Source: Xiphydria camelus
Taxonomy: Eukaryota > Arthropoda > Insecta > Hymenoptera > Xiphydriidae
Direction: 5' to 3'
Assembly (NCBI GenBank): GCA_963678675.1
Contig: OY783191.1
Span: 29,284,955-29,348,954 of the forward strand
Length of the DNA: 64,000 nucleotides
The notes beneath the pieces were generated by a model. That model was not told the DNA's origin, searched no databases, and was given only the letters and a program-made list of their open reading frames with translations. Positions 36,825 to 50,409 of the stretch are shown in pieces; within the stretch, counting starts at the first letter, position 1; every line of letters starts with the position of its first letter. The position numbers and the translations under genes are program-made.

Positions 36825-38805
36825 AAACATATGTAAATACGTATATTTATACCTGTACGCGTCGGTTTCGCGGTACGCTTTGTACGCAAGATGGTTATTC
36901 CGGATCTCAATCTAATTCATTAGAGCTCAATAGCTTCTCGGTTCAATGAGCTAAGATCAAAAGTGTGTATATCGCCGCAGAGTGCAGCGAGTCAATGGGA
37001 AACAAGGAAAAAATAAAAAACTCGCGTGTTTACCGATATGACATTTAACTAAAATAGTATCATCTAAAAATGGGTATTGCATTTCACGCAAGTTAGTTCT
37101 ATATAAATTACACATCTGCAAATACGTTGGTATTTATCCATGTGGGGGTCGGTTTCGCGGTAAGCTTTGTACGCAAGATGGTTATTCCGGATCTCAAACT
37201 AATTCATTAGAGCTCAATAGCTTCTCGGCTCAATGAGCTAAGATCAAAAGTGTGTATACCGCCGCAGAGTGCAGCGAGTCAATGGGAAACAGGGAAAAAA
37301 TAAAAAACTCGCGTGATTACCGATATGACATTTAACTAAAATAGTATCTTCTAAAAATGGATATTGCATTTCTACGCAAGTTAGTTCTATATAAACATAT
37401 GTAAATACGTATATTTATACCTGTACGCGTTGGTTTCGCGGTACGCTTTGTACGCAAGATTGTTATTCCGGATCTCAATCTAATTCATTAGAGCTCAATA
37501 GCTTCTCGGCTCAATGAGCTAAGATCAAAAGTGTGTATACCGCCGCACAGTGCAGCGAGTCAATGGGAAACAGAGAATATATCCAAAACTCGCGTGATTA
37601 CCGATATGACATTTAACTAAAATAGTATCTTCTAAAAATGGATATTGCGTTTCACGCAAGTTAGTTCCGTATAAATTGCACATCGGCAAATACGTTGGTA
37701 TTTATCCATGTACGGGTCGGTTTCGCGGAACGCTTTGTACGCAAGATGGTTATTCCGGATCTCAGTCTAGTTCATTAGAGCTCAATAGCTTCTCGGCTCA
37801 ATGAGCTAAGATCAAAAGTGTGTATACCGCCGCACAGTGCAGCGAGTCAATGGGAAACAGAGAAAATATCCAAAACTCGCGTGATTACCGATATGACATT
37901 TAACTAAAATAATATCTTCTAAAAATGGATATTGCATTTCTACGCAAGTTAGTTCTATATAAACATATGTAAATACGTATATTTATACCTGTACGCGTCG
38001 GTTTCGCGGTACGCTTTGTACGCAAGATGGTTATTCCGGATCTCAATCTAATTCATTAGAGCTCAATAGCTTCTCGGTTCAATGAGCTAAGATCAAAAGT
38101 GTGTATATCGCCGCAGAGTGCAGCGAGTCAATGGGAAACAAGGAAAAAATAAAAAACTCGCGTGATTACCGATATGACATTTAACTAAAATAGTATCTTC
38201 TAAAAATGGATATTGCATTTCTATGCAAGTTAGTTCTATATAAACATATGTAAATACGTATATTTATACCTGTACGCGTCGGTTTCGCGGTACGCTTTGT
38301 ACGCAAAAGATGGTTATTCCGGATCTCAAACTAATTCATTAGAGCTCAATAGCTTCTCGGCTCAATGAGCTAAGATCAAAAGTGTGTATACCGCCGCAGA
38401 GTGCAGCGAGTCAATGGGAAACAGGGAAAAAATAAAAAACTCGCGTGATTACCGATATGACATTTAACTAAAATAGTATTTTCTAAAAATGGATATTGCA
38501 TTTCTACGCAAGTTAGTTCTATATAAACATATGTAAATACGTATATTTATACCTGTACGCGTTGGTTTCGCGGTAAGCTTTGTACGCAAGATTGTTATTC
38601 CGGATCTCAATCTAATTCATTAGAGCTCAATAGCTTCTCGGCTCAACGAGCTAAGATCAAAAGTGTGTATACCGCCGCAGAGTGGAGCGAGTCAATGGGA
38701 AACAAGGAAAAAATAAAAAACTCGCGTGATTACCGATATGACATTTAACTAAAATAGTATCTTCTAAAAATGGATATTGCATTTCTACGCAAGTTAGTTC
38801 TATAT
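36825..38805 (+). repeat. 7-mer higher-order repeat, copy 2 (1981 bp)
   Basis: Starts: 36825 F (gtatcatcta), 37105 G (ggtaagc), 37393 B, 37673 C (ggaacgc), 37961 F1, 38242 D, 38525 AE. All three private markers of copy 1 recur at an exact 1981-bp offset. No third copy follows: the F at 38806 has gtatcttcta and its G has ggtttggcgg. Confidence 0.9.
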
Positions 38806-41800
38806 AAACATATGTAAATACGTATATTTATACCTGTACGCGTCGGTTTCGCGGTACGCTTTGTACGCAAGATGGTTATTCCGGATCTCAATCTAATTCA
38901 TTAGAGCTCAATAGCTTCTCGGTTCAATGAGCTAAGATCAAAAGTGTGTATATCGCCGCAGAGTGCAGCGAGTCAATGGGAAACAAGGAAAAAATAAAAA
39001 ACTCGCGTGTTTACCGATATGACATTTAACTAAAATAGTATCTTCTAAAAATGGGTATTGCATTTCACGCAAGTTAGTTCTATATAAATTACACATCTGC
39101 AAATACGTTGGTACTTATCCATGTGGGGGTCGGTTTGGCGGTACGCTTTGTACGCAAGATGGTTATTCCGGATCTCAAACTAATTCATTAGAGCTCAATA
39201 GCTTCTCGGCTCAATGAGCTAAGATCAAAAGTGTGTATACCGCCGCAGAGTGCAGCGAGTCAATGGGAAACAGGGAAAAAATAAAAAACTCGCGTGATTA
39301 CCGATATGACATTTAACTAAAATAGTATTTTCTAAAAATGGATATTGCATTTCTACGCAAGTTAGTTCTATATAAACATATGTAAATACGTATATTTATA
39401 CCTGTACGCGTTGGTTTCGCGGTAAGCTTTGTACGCAAGATTGTTATTCCGGATCTCAATCTAATTCATTAGAGCTCAATAGCTTCTCGGCTCAATGAGC
39501 TAAGATCAAAAGTGTGTATACCGCCGCACAGTGCAGCGAGTCAATGGGAAACAGAGAATATATCCAAAACTCGCGTGATTACCGATATGACATTTAACTA
39601 AAATAGTATCTTCTAAAAATGGATATTGCGTTTCACGCAAGTTAGTTCCGTATAAATTGCACATCGGCAAATACGTTGGTATTTATCCATGTACGGGTCG
39701 GTTTCGCGGTACGCTTTGTACGCAAGATGGTTATTCCGGATCTCAGTCTAGTTCATTAGAGCTCAATAGCTTCTCGGCTCAATGAGCTAAGATCAAAAGT
39801 GTGTATACCGCCGCACAGTGCAGCGAGTCAATGGGAAACAGAGAAAATATCCAAAACTCGCGTGATTACCGATATGACATTTAACTAAAATAGTATCTTC
39901 TAAAAATGGATATTGCATTTCTACGCAAGTTAGTTCTATATAAACATATGTAAATACGTATATTTATACCTGTACGCGTCGGTTTCGCGGTACGCTTTGT
40001 ACGCAAGATGGTTATTCCGGATCTCAATCTAATTCATTAGAGCTCAATAGCTTCTCGGTTCAATGAGCTAAGATCAAAAGTGTGTATATCGCCGCAGAGT
40101 GCAGCGAGTCAATGGGAAACAAGGAAAAAATAAAAAACTCGCGTGTTTACCGATATGACATTTAACTAAAATAGTATCTTCTAAAAATGGGTATTGCATT
40201 TCACGCAAGTTAGTTCTATATAAATTACACATCTGCAAATACGTTGGTATTTATCCATGTGGGGGTCGGTTTCGCGGTAAGCTTTGTACGCAAGATGGTT
40301 ATTCCGGATCTCAAAATAATTCATTAGAGCTCAATAGCTTCTCGGCTCAATGAGCTAAGATCAAAAGTGTGTATACCGCCGCAGAGTGCAGCGAGTCAAT
40401 GGGAAACAGGGAAAAAATAAAAAACTCGCGTGATTACCGATATGACATTTAACTAAAATAGTATCTTCTAAAAATGGATATTGCATTTCTACGCAAGTTA
40501 GTTCTATATAAACATATGTAAATACGTATATTTATACCTGTACGCGTCGGTTTCGCGGTACGCTTTGTACTCAAGATTGTTATTCCGGATCTCAATCTAA
40601 TTCATTAGAGCTCAATAGCTTCTCGGCTCAATGAGCTAAGATCAAAAGTGTGTATACCGCCGCACAGTGCAGCGAGTCAATGGGAAACAGAGAATATATC
40701 CAAAACTCGCGTGATTACCGATATGACATTTAACTAAAATAGTATCTTCTAAAAATGGATATTGCGTTTCACGCAAGTTAGTTCCGTATAAATTGCACAT
40801 CGGCAAATACGTTGGTATTTATCCATGTACGGGTCGGTTTCGCGGTACGCTTTGTACGCAAGATGGTTATTCCGGATCTCAGTCTAGTTCATTAGAGCTC
40901 AATAGCTTCTCGGCTCAATGAGCTAAGATCAAAAGTGTGTATACCGCCGCACAGTGCAGCGAGTCAATGGGAAACAGAGAAAATATCCAAAACTCGCGTG
41001 ATTACCGATATGACATTTAACTAAAATAGTATCTTCTAAAAATGGATATTGCATTTCTACGCAAGTTAGTTCTATATAAACATATGTAAATACGTATATT
41101 TATACCTGTACGCGTTGGTTTCGCGGTACGCTTTGTACGCAAGATTGTTATTCCGGATCTCAATCTAATTCATTAGAGCTCAATAGCTTCTCGGCTCAAT
41201 GAGCTAAGATCAAAAGTTTGTATACCGCCGCACAGTGCAGCGAGTCAATGGGAAACAGAGAAAATATCCAAAACTCGCGTGATTACCGATATGACATTTA
41301 ACTAAAATAGTATCTTCTAAAAATGGATATTGCATTTCTACGCAAGTTAGTTCTATATAAACATATGTAAATACGTATATTTATACCTGTACGCGTTGGT
41401 TTCGCGGTAAGCTTTGTACGCAAGATTGTTATTCCGGATCTCAATCTAATTCATTAGAGCTCAATAGCTTCTCGGCTCAACGAGCTAAGATCAAAAGTGT
41501 GTATACCGCCGCAGAGTGGAGCGAGTCAATGGGAAACAAGGAAAAAATAAAAAACTCGCGTGATTACCGATATGACATTTAACTAAAATAGTATCTTCTA
41601 AAAATGGATATTGCATTTCTACGCAAGTTAGTTCTATAATAAACATATGTAAATACGTATATTTATACCTGTACACGTCGGTTTCGCGGTACGCTTTGTA
41701 CGCAAAAGATGGTTATTCCGGATCTCAAACTAATTCATTAGAGCTCAATAGCTTCTCGGCTCAATGAGCTAAGATCAAAAGTGTGTATACCGCCGCAGAG

Positions 41801-42491
41801 TGCAGCGAGTCAATGGGAAACAGGGAAAAAATAAAAAACTCGCGTGATTACCGATATGACATTTAACTAAAATAGTATCTTCTAAAAATGGATATTGCAT
41901 TTCTACGCAAGTTAGTTCTATATAAACATATGTAAATACGTATATTTATACCTGTACGCGCCGGTTTCGCGGTACGCTTTGTACTCAAGATTGTTATTCC
42001 GGATCTCAATCTAATTCATTAGAGCTCAATAGCATCTCGGCTCAATGAGCTAAGATCAAAAGTGTGTATACCGCCGCACAGTGCAGCGAGTCAATGGGAA
42101 ACAGAGAATATATCCAAAACTCGCGTGATTACCGATATGACATTTAACTAAAATAGTATCTTCTAAAAATGGATATTGCGTTTCACGCAACTTAGTTCCG
42201 TATAAATTGCACATCGGCAAATACGTTGGTATTTATCCATGTACGGGTCGGTTTCGCGGTACGCTTTGTACGCAAGATGGTTATTCCGGATCTCAGTCTA
42301 GTTCATTAGAGCTCAATAGCTTCTCGGCTCAATGAGCTAAGATCAAAAGTGTGTATACCGCCGCACAGTGCAGCGAGTCAATGGGAAACAGAGAAAATAT
42401 CCAAAACTCGCGTGATTACCGATATGACATTTAACTAAAATAGTATCTTCTAAAAATGGATATTGCATTTCTACGCAAGTTAGTTCTATAT
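38806..42491 (+). repeat. Mixed-order stretch of 13 monomers
   Basis: Starts: 38806 F, 39086 G (ggtttggcgg, ggtacttatcc), 39374 AB, 39654 C, 39942 F, 40222 G (ggtaagc, ctcaaaataattc), 40510 EB, 40790 C, 41078 B1, 41359 AE (282 bp), 41641 D (gtacacg), 41924 EB (cgcgccgg, agcatctc, gcaacttag), 42204 C. No simple tandem unit repeats here, although each neighbour pair is found elsewhere in the array. Confidence 0.8.
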
Positions 42492-45034
42492 AAACATATG
42501 TAAATACGTATATTTATACCTGTACGCGTCGGTTTCGCGGTACGCTTTGTACGCAAGATGGTTATTCCGGATCTCAATCTAATTCATTAGAGCTCAATAG
42601 CTTCTCGGCTCAATGAGCTAAGATCAAAAGTGTGTATACCGCCGCAGAGTGCAGCGAGTCAATGGGAAACAGGGAAAAAATAAAAAACTCGCGTGATTAC
42701 CGATATGACATTTAACTAAAATAGTATTTTCTAAAAATGGATATTGCATTTCTACGCAAGTTAGTTCTATATAAACATATGTAAATACGTATATTTATAC
42801 CTGTACGCGTTGGTTTCGCGGTAAGCTTTGTACGCAAGATTGTTATTCCGGATCTCAATCTAATTCATTAGAGCTCAATAGCTTCTCGGCTCAATGAGCT
42901 AAGATCAAAAGTGTGTATACCGCCGCAGAGTGCAGCGAGTCAATGGGAAACAGGGAAAAAATAAAAAACTCGCGTGATTACCGATATGACATTTAACTAA
43001 AATAGTATTTTCTAAAAATGGATATTGCATTTCTACGCAAGTTAGTTCTATATAAACATATGTAAATACGTATATTTATACCTGTACGCGTCGGTTTCGC
43101 GGTACGCTTTGTACTCAAGATTGTTATTCCGGATCTCAGTCTAGTTCATTAGAGCTCAATAGCTTCTCGGCTCAACGAGCTAAGATCAAAAGTGTGTATA
43201 CCGCCGCAGAGTGGAGCGAGTCAATGGGAAACAAGGAAAAAATAAAAAACTCGCGTGATTACCGATATGACATTTAACTAAAATAGTGTCTTCTAAAAAT
43301 GGATATTGCATTTCTACGCAAGTTAGTTCTATATAAACATATGTAAATACGTATATTTATACCTGTACGCGTCGATTTCGCGGTACGCTTTGTACGCAAA
43401 AGATGGTTATTCCGGATCTCAAACTAATTCATTAGAGCTCAATAGCTTCTCGGCTCAATGAGCTAAGATCAAAAGTGTGTATACCGCCGCAGAGTGCAGC
43501 GAGTCAATGGGAAACAGGGAAAAAATAAAAAACTCGCGTGATTACCGATATGACATTTAACTAAAATAGTATCTTCTAAAAATGGATATTGCATTTCTAC
43601 GCAAGTTAGTTCTATATAAACATATGTAAATACGTATATTTATACCTGTACGCGTTGGTTTCGCGGTACGCTTTGTACGCAAGATTGTTATTCCGGATCT
43701 CAATCTAATTCATTAGAGCTCAATAGCTTCTCGGCTCAATGAGCTAAGATCAAAAGTTTGTATACCGCCGCACAGTGCAGCGAGTCAATGGGAAACAGAG
43801 AAAATATCCAAAACTCGCGTGATTACCGATATGACATTTAACTAAAATAGTATCTTCTAAAAATGGATATTGCATTTCTACGCAAGTTAGTTCTATATAA
43901 ACATATGTAAATACGTATATTTATACCTGTACGCGTCGGTTTCGCGGTACGCTTTGTACGCAAGATGGTTATTCCGGATCTCAATCTAATTCATTAGAGC
44001 TCAATAGCTTCTCGGTTCAATGAGCTAAGATCAAAAGTGTGTATATCGCCGCAGAGTGCAGCGAGTCAATGGGAAACAAGGAAAAAATAAAAAACTCGCG
44101 TGATTACCGATATGACATTTAACTAAAATAGTATCTTCTAAAAATGGGTATTGCATTTCACGCAAGTTAGTTCTATATAAATTACACATCTGCAAATACG
44201 TTGGTATTTATCCATGTGGGGGTCGGTTTCGCGGTACGCTTTGTACGCAAGATGGTTATTCCGGATCTCAAACTAATTCATTAGAGCTCAATAGCTTCTC
44301 GGCTCAATGAGCTAAGATCAAAAGTGTGTATACCGCCGCAGAGTGCAGCGAGTCAATGGGAAACAGGGAAAAAATAAAAAACTCGCGTGATTACCGATAT
44401 GACATTTAACTAAAATAGTATCTTCTAAAAATGGATATTGCATTTCTACGCAAGTTAGTTCTATATAAACATATGTAAATACGTATATTTATACCTGTAC
44501 GCGTTGGTTTCGCGGTACGCTTTGTACGCAAGATTGTTATTCCGGATCTCAATCTAATTCATTAGAGCTCAATAGCTTCTCGGCTCAATGAGCTAAGATC
44601 AAAAGTGTGTATACCGCCGCACAGTGCAGCGAGTCAATGGGAAACAGAGAATATATCCAAAACTCGCGTGATTACCGATATGACATTTAACTAAAATAGT
44701 ATCTTCTAAAAATGGATATTGCGTTTCACGCAAGTTAGTTCCGTATAAATTGCACATCGGCAAATACGTTGGTATTTATCCATGTACGGGTCGATTTCGC
44801 GGTACGCTTTGTACGCAAGATGGTTATTCCGGATCTCAGTCTAGTTCATTAGAGCTCAATAGCTTCTCGGCTCAATGAGCTAAGATCAAAAGTGTGTATA
44901 CCGCCGCACAGTGCAGCGAGTCAATGGGAAACAGAGAAAATATCCAAAACTCGCGTGATTACCGATATGACATTTAACTAAAATAATATCTTCTAAAAAT
45001 GGATATTGCATTTCTACGCAAGTTAGTTCTATAT
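42492..45034 (+). repeat. 9-monomer stretch with a second copy of the left-end A-E-D order
   Basis: Starts: 42492 F/A chimera, 42773 A, 43054 E, 43335 D (gtcgattt), 43618 B1, 43899 F, 44179 G, 44467 B, 44747 C (gtcgattt). The A-E-D run at 42773-43617 matches 1133-1977 at a constant offset of 41,640 and contains the only other complete class E. The B1-F-G-B-C run resembles 12741-14157. Confidence 0.8.
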
Positions 45035-46728
45035 AAACATATGTAAATACGTATATTTATACCTGTACGCGTCGGTTTCGCGGTACGCTTTGTACGCAAG
45101 ATGGTTATTCCGGATCTCAATCTAATTCATTAGAGCTCAATAGCTTCTCGGTTCAATGAGCTAAGATCAAAAGTGTGTATATCGCCGCAGAGTGCAGCGA
45201 GTCAATGGGAAACAAGGAAAAAATAAAAAACTCGCGTGATTACCGATATGACATTTAACTAAAATAGTATCTTCTAAAAATGGATATTGCATTTCTATGC
45301 AAGTTAGTTCTATATAAACATATGTAAATACGTATATTTATACCTGTACGCGTCGGTTTCGCGGTACGCTTTGTACGCAAAAGATGGTTATTCCGGATCT
45401 CAAACTAATTCATTAGAGCTCAATAGCTTCTCGGCTCAATGAGCTAAGATCAAAAGTGTGTATACCGCCGCAGAGTGCAGCGAGTCAATGGGAAACAGGG
45501 AAAAAATAAAAAACTCGCGTGATTACCGATATGACATTTAACTAAAATAGTATTTTCTAAAAATGGATATTGCATTTCTACGCAAGTTAGTTCTATATAA
45601 ACATATGTAAATACGTATATTTATACCTGTACGCGTTGGTTTCGCGGTAAGCTTTGTACGCAAGATTGTTATTCCGGATCTCAATCTAATTCATTAGAGC
45701 TCAATAGCTTCTCGGCTCAATGAGCTAAGATCAAAAGTGTGTATACCGCCGCAGAGTGCAGCGAGTCAATGGGAAACAGGGAAAAAATAAAAAACTCGCG
45801 TGATTACCGATATGACATTTAACTAAAATAGTATTTTCTAAAAATGGATATTGCATTTCTACGCAAGTTAGTTCTATATAAACATATGTAAATACGTATA
45901 TTTATACCTGTACGCGTCGGTTTCGCGGTACGCTTTGTACGCAAGATGGTTATTCCGGATCTCAATCTAATTCATTAGAGCTCAATAGCTTCTCGGTTCA
46001 ATGAGCTAAGATCAAAAGTGTGTATATCGCCGCAGAGTGCAGCGAGTCAATGGGAAACAAGGAAAAAATAAAAAACTCGCGTGATTACCGATATGACATT
46101 TAACTAAAATAGTATCTTCTAAAAATGGGTATTGCATTTCACGCAAGTTAGTTCTATATAAATTACACATCTGCAAATACGTTGGTATTTATCCATGTGG
46201 GGGTCGGTTTCGCGGTACGCTTTGTACGCAAGATGGTTATTCCGGATCTCAAACTAATTCATTAGAGCTCAATAGCTTCTCGGCTCAATGAGCTAAGATC
46301 AAAAGTGTGTATACCGCCGCAGAGTGCAGCGAGTCAATGGGAAACAGGGAAAAAATAAAAAACTCGCGTGATTACCGATATGACATTTAACTAAAATAGT
46401 ATCTTCTAAAAATGGATATTGCATTTCTACGCAAGTTAGTTCTATATAAACATATGTAAATACGTATATTTATACCTGTACGCGTTGGTTTCGCGGTACG
46501 CTTTGTACGCAAGATTGTTATTCCGGATCTCAATCTAATTCATTAGAGCTCAATAGCTTCTCGGCTCAATGAGCTAAGATCAAAAGTTTGTATACCGCCG
46601 CACAGTGCAGCGAGTCAATGGGAAACAGAGAAAATATCCAAAACTCGCGTGATTACCGATATGACATTTAACTAAAATAGTATCTTCTAAAAATGGATAT
46701 TGCATTTCTACGCAAGTTAGTTCTATAT
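45035..46728 (+). repeat. 6 monomers F1-D-A-F-G-B1
   Basis: Starts: 45035 F1, 45316 D, 45599 A (gtattttc), 45880 F, 46160 G, 46448 B1. F1 follows a C with aataatatc, and the C-F1-D order is the same as at 13870-14721. Confidence 0.8.
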
Positions 46729-49272
46729 AAACATATGTAAATACGTATATTTATACCTGTACGCGTCGGTTTCGCGGTACGCTTTGTACGCAAGATGGTT
46801 ATTCCGGATCTCAATCTAATTCATTAGAGCTCAATAGCTTCTCGGTTCAATGAGCTAAGATCAAAAGTGTGTATATCGCCGCAGAGTGCAGCGAGTCAAT
46901 GGGAAACAAGGAAAAAATAAAAAACTCGCGTGATTACCGATATGACATTTAACTAAAATAGTATCTTCTAAAAATGGGTATTGCATTTCACGCAAGTTAG
47001 TTCTATATAAATTACACATCTGCAAATACGTTGGTATTTATCCATGTGGGGGTCGGTTTCGCGGTACGCTTTGTACGCAAGATGGTTATTCCGGATCTCA
47101 GTCTAGTTCATTAGAGCTCAATAGCTTCTCGGCTCAATGAGCTAAGATCAAAAGTGTGTATACCGCCGCACAGTGCAGCGAGTCAATGGGAAACAGAGAA
47201 AATATCCAAAACTCGCGTGATTACCGATATGACATTTAACTAAAATAATATCTTCTAAAAATGGATATTGCATTTCTACGCAAGTTAGTTCTATATAAAC
47301 ATATGTAAATACGTATATTTATACCTGTACGCGTCGGTTTCGCGGTACGCTTTGTACGCAAAAGATGGTTATTCCGGATCTCAAACTAATTCATTAGAAC
47401 TTAATAGCTTCTCGGCTCAATGAGCTAAGATCAAAAGTGTGTATACCGCCGCAGAGTGCAGCGAGTCAATGGGAAACAGGGAAAAAATAAAAAACTCGCG
47501 TGATTACCGATATGACATTTAACTAAAATAGTATTTTCTAAAAATGGATATTGCATTTCTACGCAAGTTAGTTCTATATAAACATATGTAAATACGTATA
47601 TTTATACCTGTACGCGTTGGTTTCGCGGTAAGCTTTGTACGCAAGATTGTTATTCCGGATCTCAATCTAATTCATTAGAGCTCAATAGCTTCTCGGCTCA
47701 ATGAGCTAAGATCAAAAGTGTGTATACCGCCGCAGAGTGCAGCGAGTCAATGGGAAACAGGGAAAAAATAAAAAACTCGCGTGATTACCGATATGACATT
47801 TAACTAAAATAGTATTTTCTAAAAATGGATATTGCATTTCTACGCAAGTTAGTTCTATATAAACATATGTAAATACGTATATTTATACCTGTACGCGTCG
47901 GTTTCGCGGTACGCTTTGTACGCAAAAGATGGTTATTCCGGATCTCAAACTAATTCATTAGAGCTCAATAGCTTCTCGGCTCAATGAGCTAAGATCAAAA
48001 GTGTGTATACCGCCGCAGAGTGCAGCGAGTCAATGGGAAACAGGGAAAAAATAAAAAACTCGCGTGATTACCGATATGACATTTAACTAAAATAGTATCT
48101 TCTAAAAATGGATATTGCATTTCTACGCAAGTTAGTTCTATATAAACATATGTAAATACGTATATTTATACCTGTACGCGTTGGTTTCGCGGTACGCTTT
48201 GTACGCAAGATTGTTATTCCGGATCTCAATCTAATTCATTAGAGCTCAATAGCTTCTCGGCTCAATGAGCTAAGATCAAAAGTTTGTATACCGCCGCACA
48301 GTGCAGCGAGTCAATGGGAAACAGAGAAAATATCCAAAACTCGCGTGATTACCGATATGACATTTAACTAAAATAGTATCTTCTAAAAATGGATATTGCA
48401 TTTCTACGCAAGTTAGTTCTATATAAACATATGTAAATACGTATATTTATACCTGTACGCGTCGGTTTCGCGGTACGCTTTGTACGCAAGATGGTTATTC
48501 CGGATCTCAATCTAATTCATTAGAGCTCAATAGCTTCTCGGTTCAATGAGCTAAGATCAAAAGTGTGTATATCGCCGCAGAGTGCAGCGAGTCAATGGGA
48601 AACAAGGAAAAAATAAAAAACTCGCGTGATTACCGATATGACATTTAACTAAAATAGTATCTTCTAAAAATGGGTATTGCATTTCACGCAAGTTAGTTCT
48701 ATATAAATTACACATCTGCAAATACGTTGGTATTTATCCATGTGGGGGTCGGTTTCGCGGTACGCTTTGTACGCAAGATGGTTATTCCGGATCTCAAACT
48801 AATTCATTAGAGCTCAATAGCTTCTCGGCTCAATGAGCTAAGATCAAAAGTGTGTATACCGCCGCAGAGTGCAGCGAGTCAATGGGAAACAGGGAAAAAA
48901 TAAAAAACTCGCGTGATTACCGATATGACATTTAACTAAAATAGTATCTTCTAAAAATGGATATTGCATTTCTACGCAAGTTAGTTCTATATAAACATAT
49001 GTAAATACGTATATTTATACCTGTACGCGTTGGTTTCGCGGTACGCTTTGTACGCAAGATTGTTATTCCGGATCTCAATCTAATTCATTAGAGCTCAATA
49101 GCTTCTCGGCTCAATGAGCTAAGATCAAAAGTGTGTATACCGCCGCACAGTGCAGCGAGTCAATGGGAAACAGAGAATATATCCAAAACTCGCGTGATTA
49201 CCGATATGACATTTAACTAAAATAGTATCTTCTAAAAATGGATATTGCGTTTCACGCAAGTTAGTTCCGTAT
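46729..49272 (+). repeat. 9-monomer block, copy 1 (repeat offset 6499 bp)
   Basis: Starts: 46729 F, 47009 G/C chimera, 47297 D (agaacttaat), 47580 A, 47861 D, 48144 B1, 48425 F, 48705 G, 48993 B. Each start and class recurs 6499 bp later. The shared G/C chimera (gtgggggt head, cagtctag body) was otherwise not seen. The match continues into the following C to about 49440, where the copies' tails differ (caggg here, cagagaaaa there). Confidence 0.85.
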
Positions 49273-50409
49273 AAATTGCACATCGGCAAATACGTTGGTA
49301 TTTATCCATGTACGGGTCGGTTTCGCGGTACGCTTTGTACGCAAGATGGTTATTCCGGATCTCAGTCTAGTTCATTAGAGCTCAATAGCTTCTCGGCTCA
49401 ATGAGCTAAGATCAAAAGTGTGTATACCGCCGCACAGTGCAGCGAGTCAATGGGAAACAGGGAAAAAATAAAAAACTCGCGTGATTACCGATATGACATT
49501 TAACTAAAATAGTATCTTCTAAAAATGGATATTGCATTTCTACGCAAGTTAGTTCTATATAAACATATGTAAATACGTATATTTATACCTGTACGCGTTG
49601 GTTTCGCGGTACGCTTTGTACGCAAGATTGTTATTCCGGATCTCAATCTAATTCATTAGAGCTCAATAGCTTCTCGGCTCAATGAGCTAAGATCAAAAGT
49701 TTGTATACCGCCGCACAGTGCAGCGAGTCAATGGGAAACAGAGAAAATATCCAAAACTCGCGTGATTACCGATATGACATTTAACTAAAATAGTATCTTC
49801 TAAAAATGGATATTGCATTTCTACGCAAGTTAGTTCTATATAAACATATGTAAATACGTATATTTATACCTGTACGCGTCGGTTTCGCGGTACGCTTTGT
49901 ACTCAAGATTGTTATTCCGGATCTCAATCTAATTCATTAGAGCTCAATAGCTTCTCGGCTCAATGAGCTAAGATCAAAAGTGTGTATACCGCCGCACAGT
50001 GCAGCGAGTCAATGGGAAACAGAGAATATATCCAAAACTCGCGTGATTACCGATATGACATTTAACTAAAATAGTATCTTCTAAAAATGGATATTGCGTT
50101 TCACGCAAGTTAGTTCCGTATAAATTGCACATCGGCAAATACGTTGGTATTTATCCATGTACGGGTCGGTTTCGCGGTACGCTTTGTACGCAAGATGGTT
50201 ATTCCGGATCTCAGTCTAGTTCATTAGAGCTCAATAGCTTCTCGGCTCAATGAGCTAAGATCAAAAGTGTGTATACCGCCGCACAGTGCAGCGAGTCAAT
50301 GGGAAACAGAGAAAATATCCAAAACTCGCGTGATTACCGATATGACATTTAACTAAAATAGTATCTTCTAAAAATGGATATTGCATTTCTACGCAAGTTA
50401 GTTCTATAT
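49273..50409 (+). repeat. 4 monomers: chimeric C, B1, EB, C
   Basis: Starts: 49273 C with an A/D-type tail (cacagtg followed by cagggaaaaaat), 49561 B1, 49842 EB, 50122 C. The first monomer is the only one seen that combines cacagtg with caggg. Confidence 0.8.

Noticed and set aside
41491..41676. Minus-strand open frame of 61 codons, with identical copies at 51949-52134 and 52795-52980
   Set aside because: The GTG start is produced by the private gtacacg change and the frame is kept open by the one-base insertion ctataat. It is a by-product of those two satellite mutations, with no sign of coding selection.
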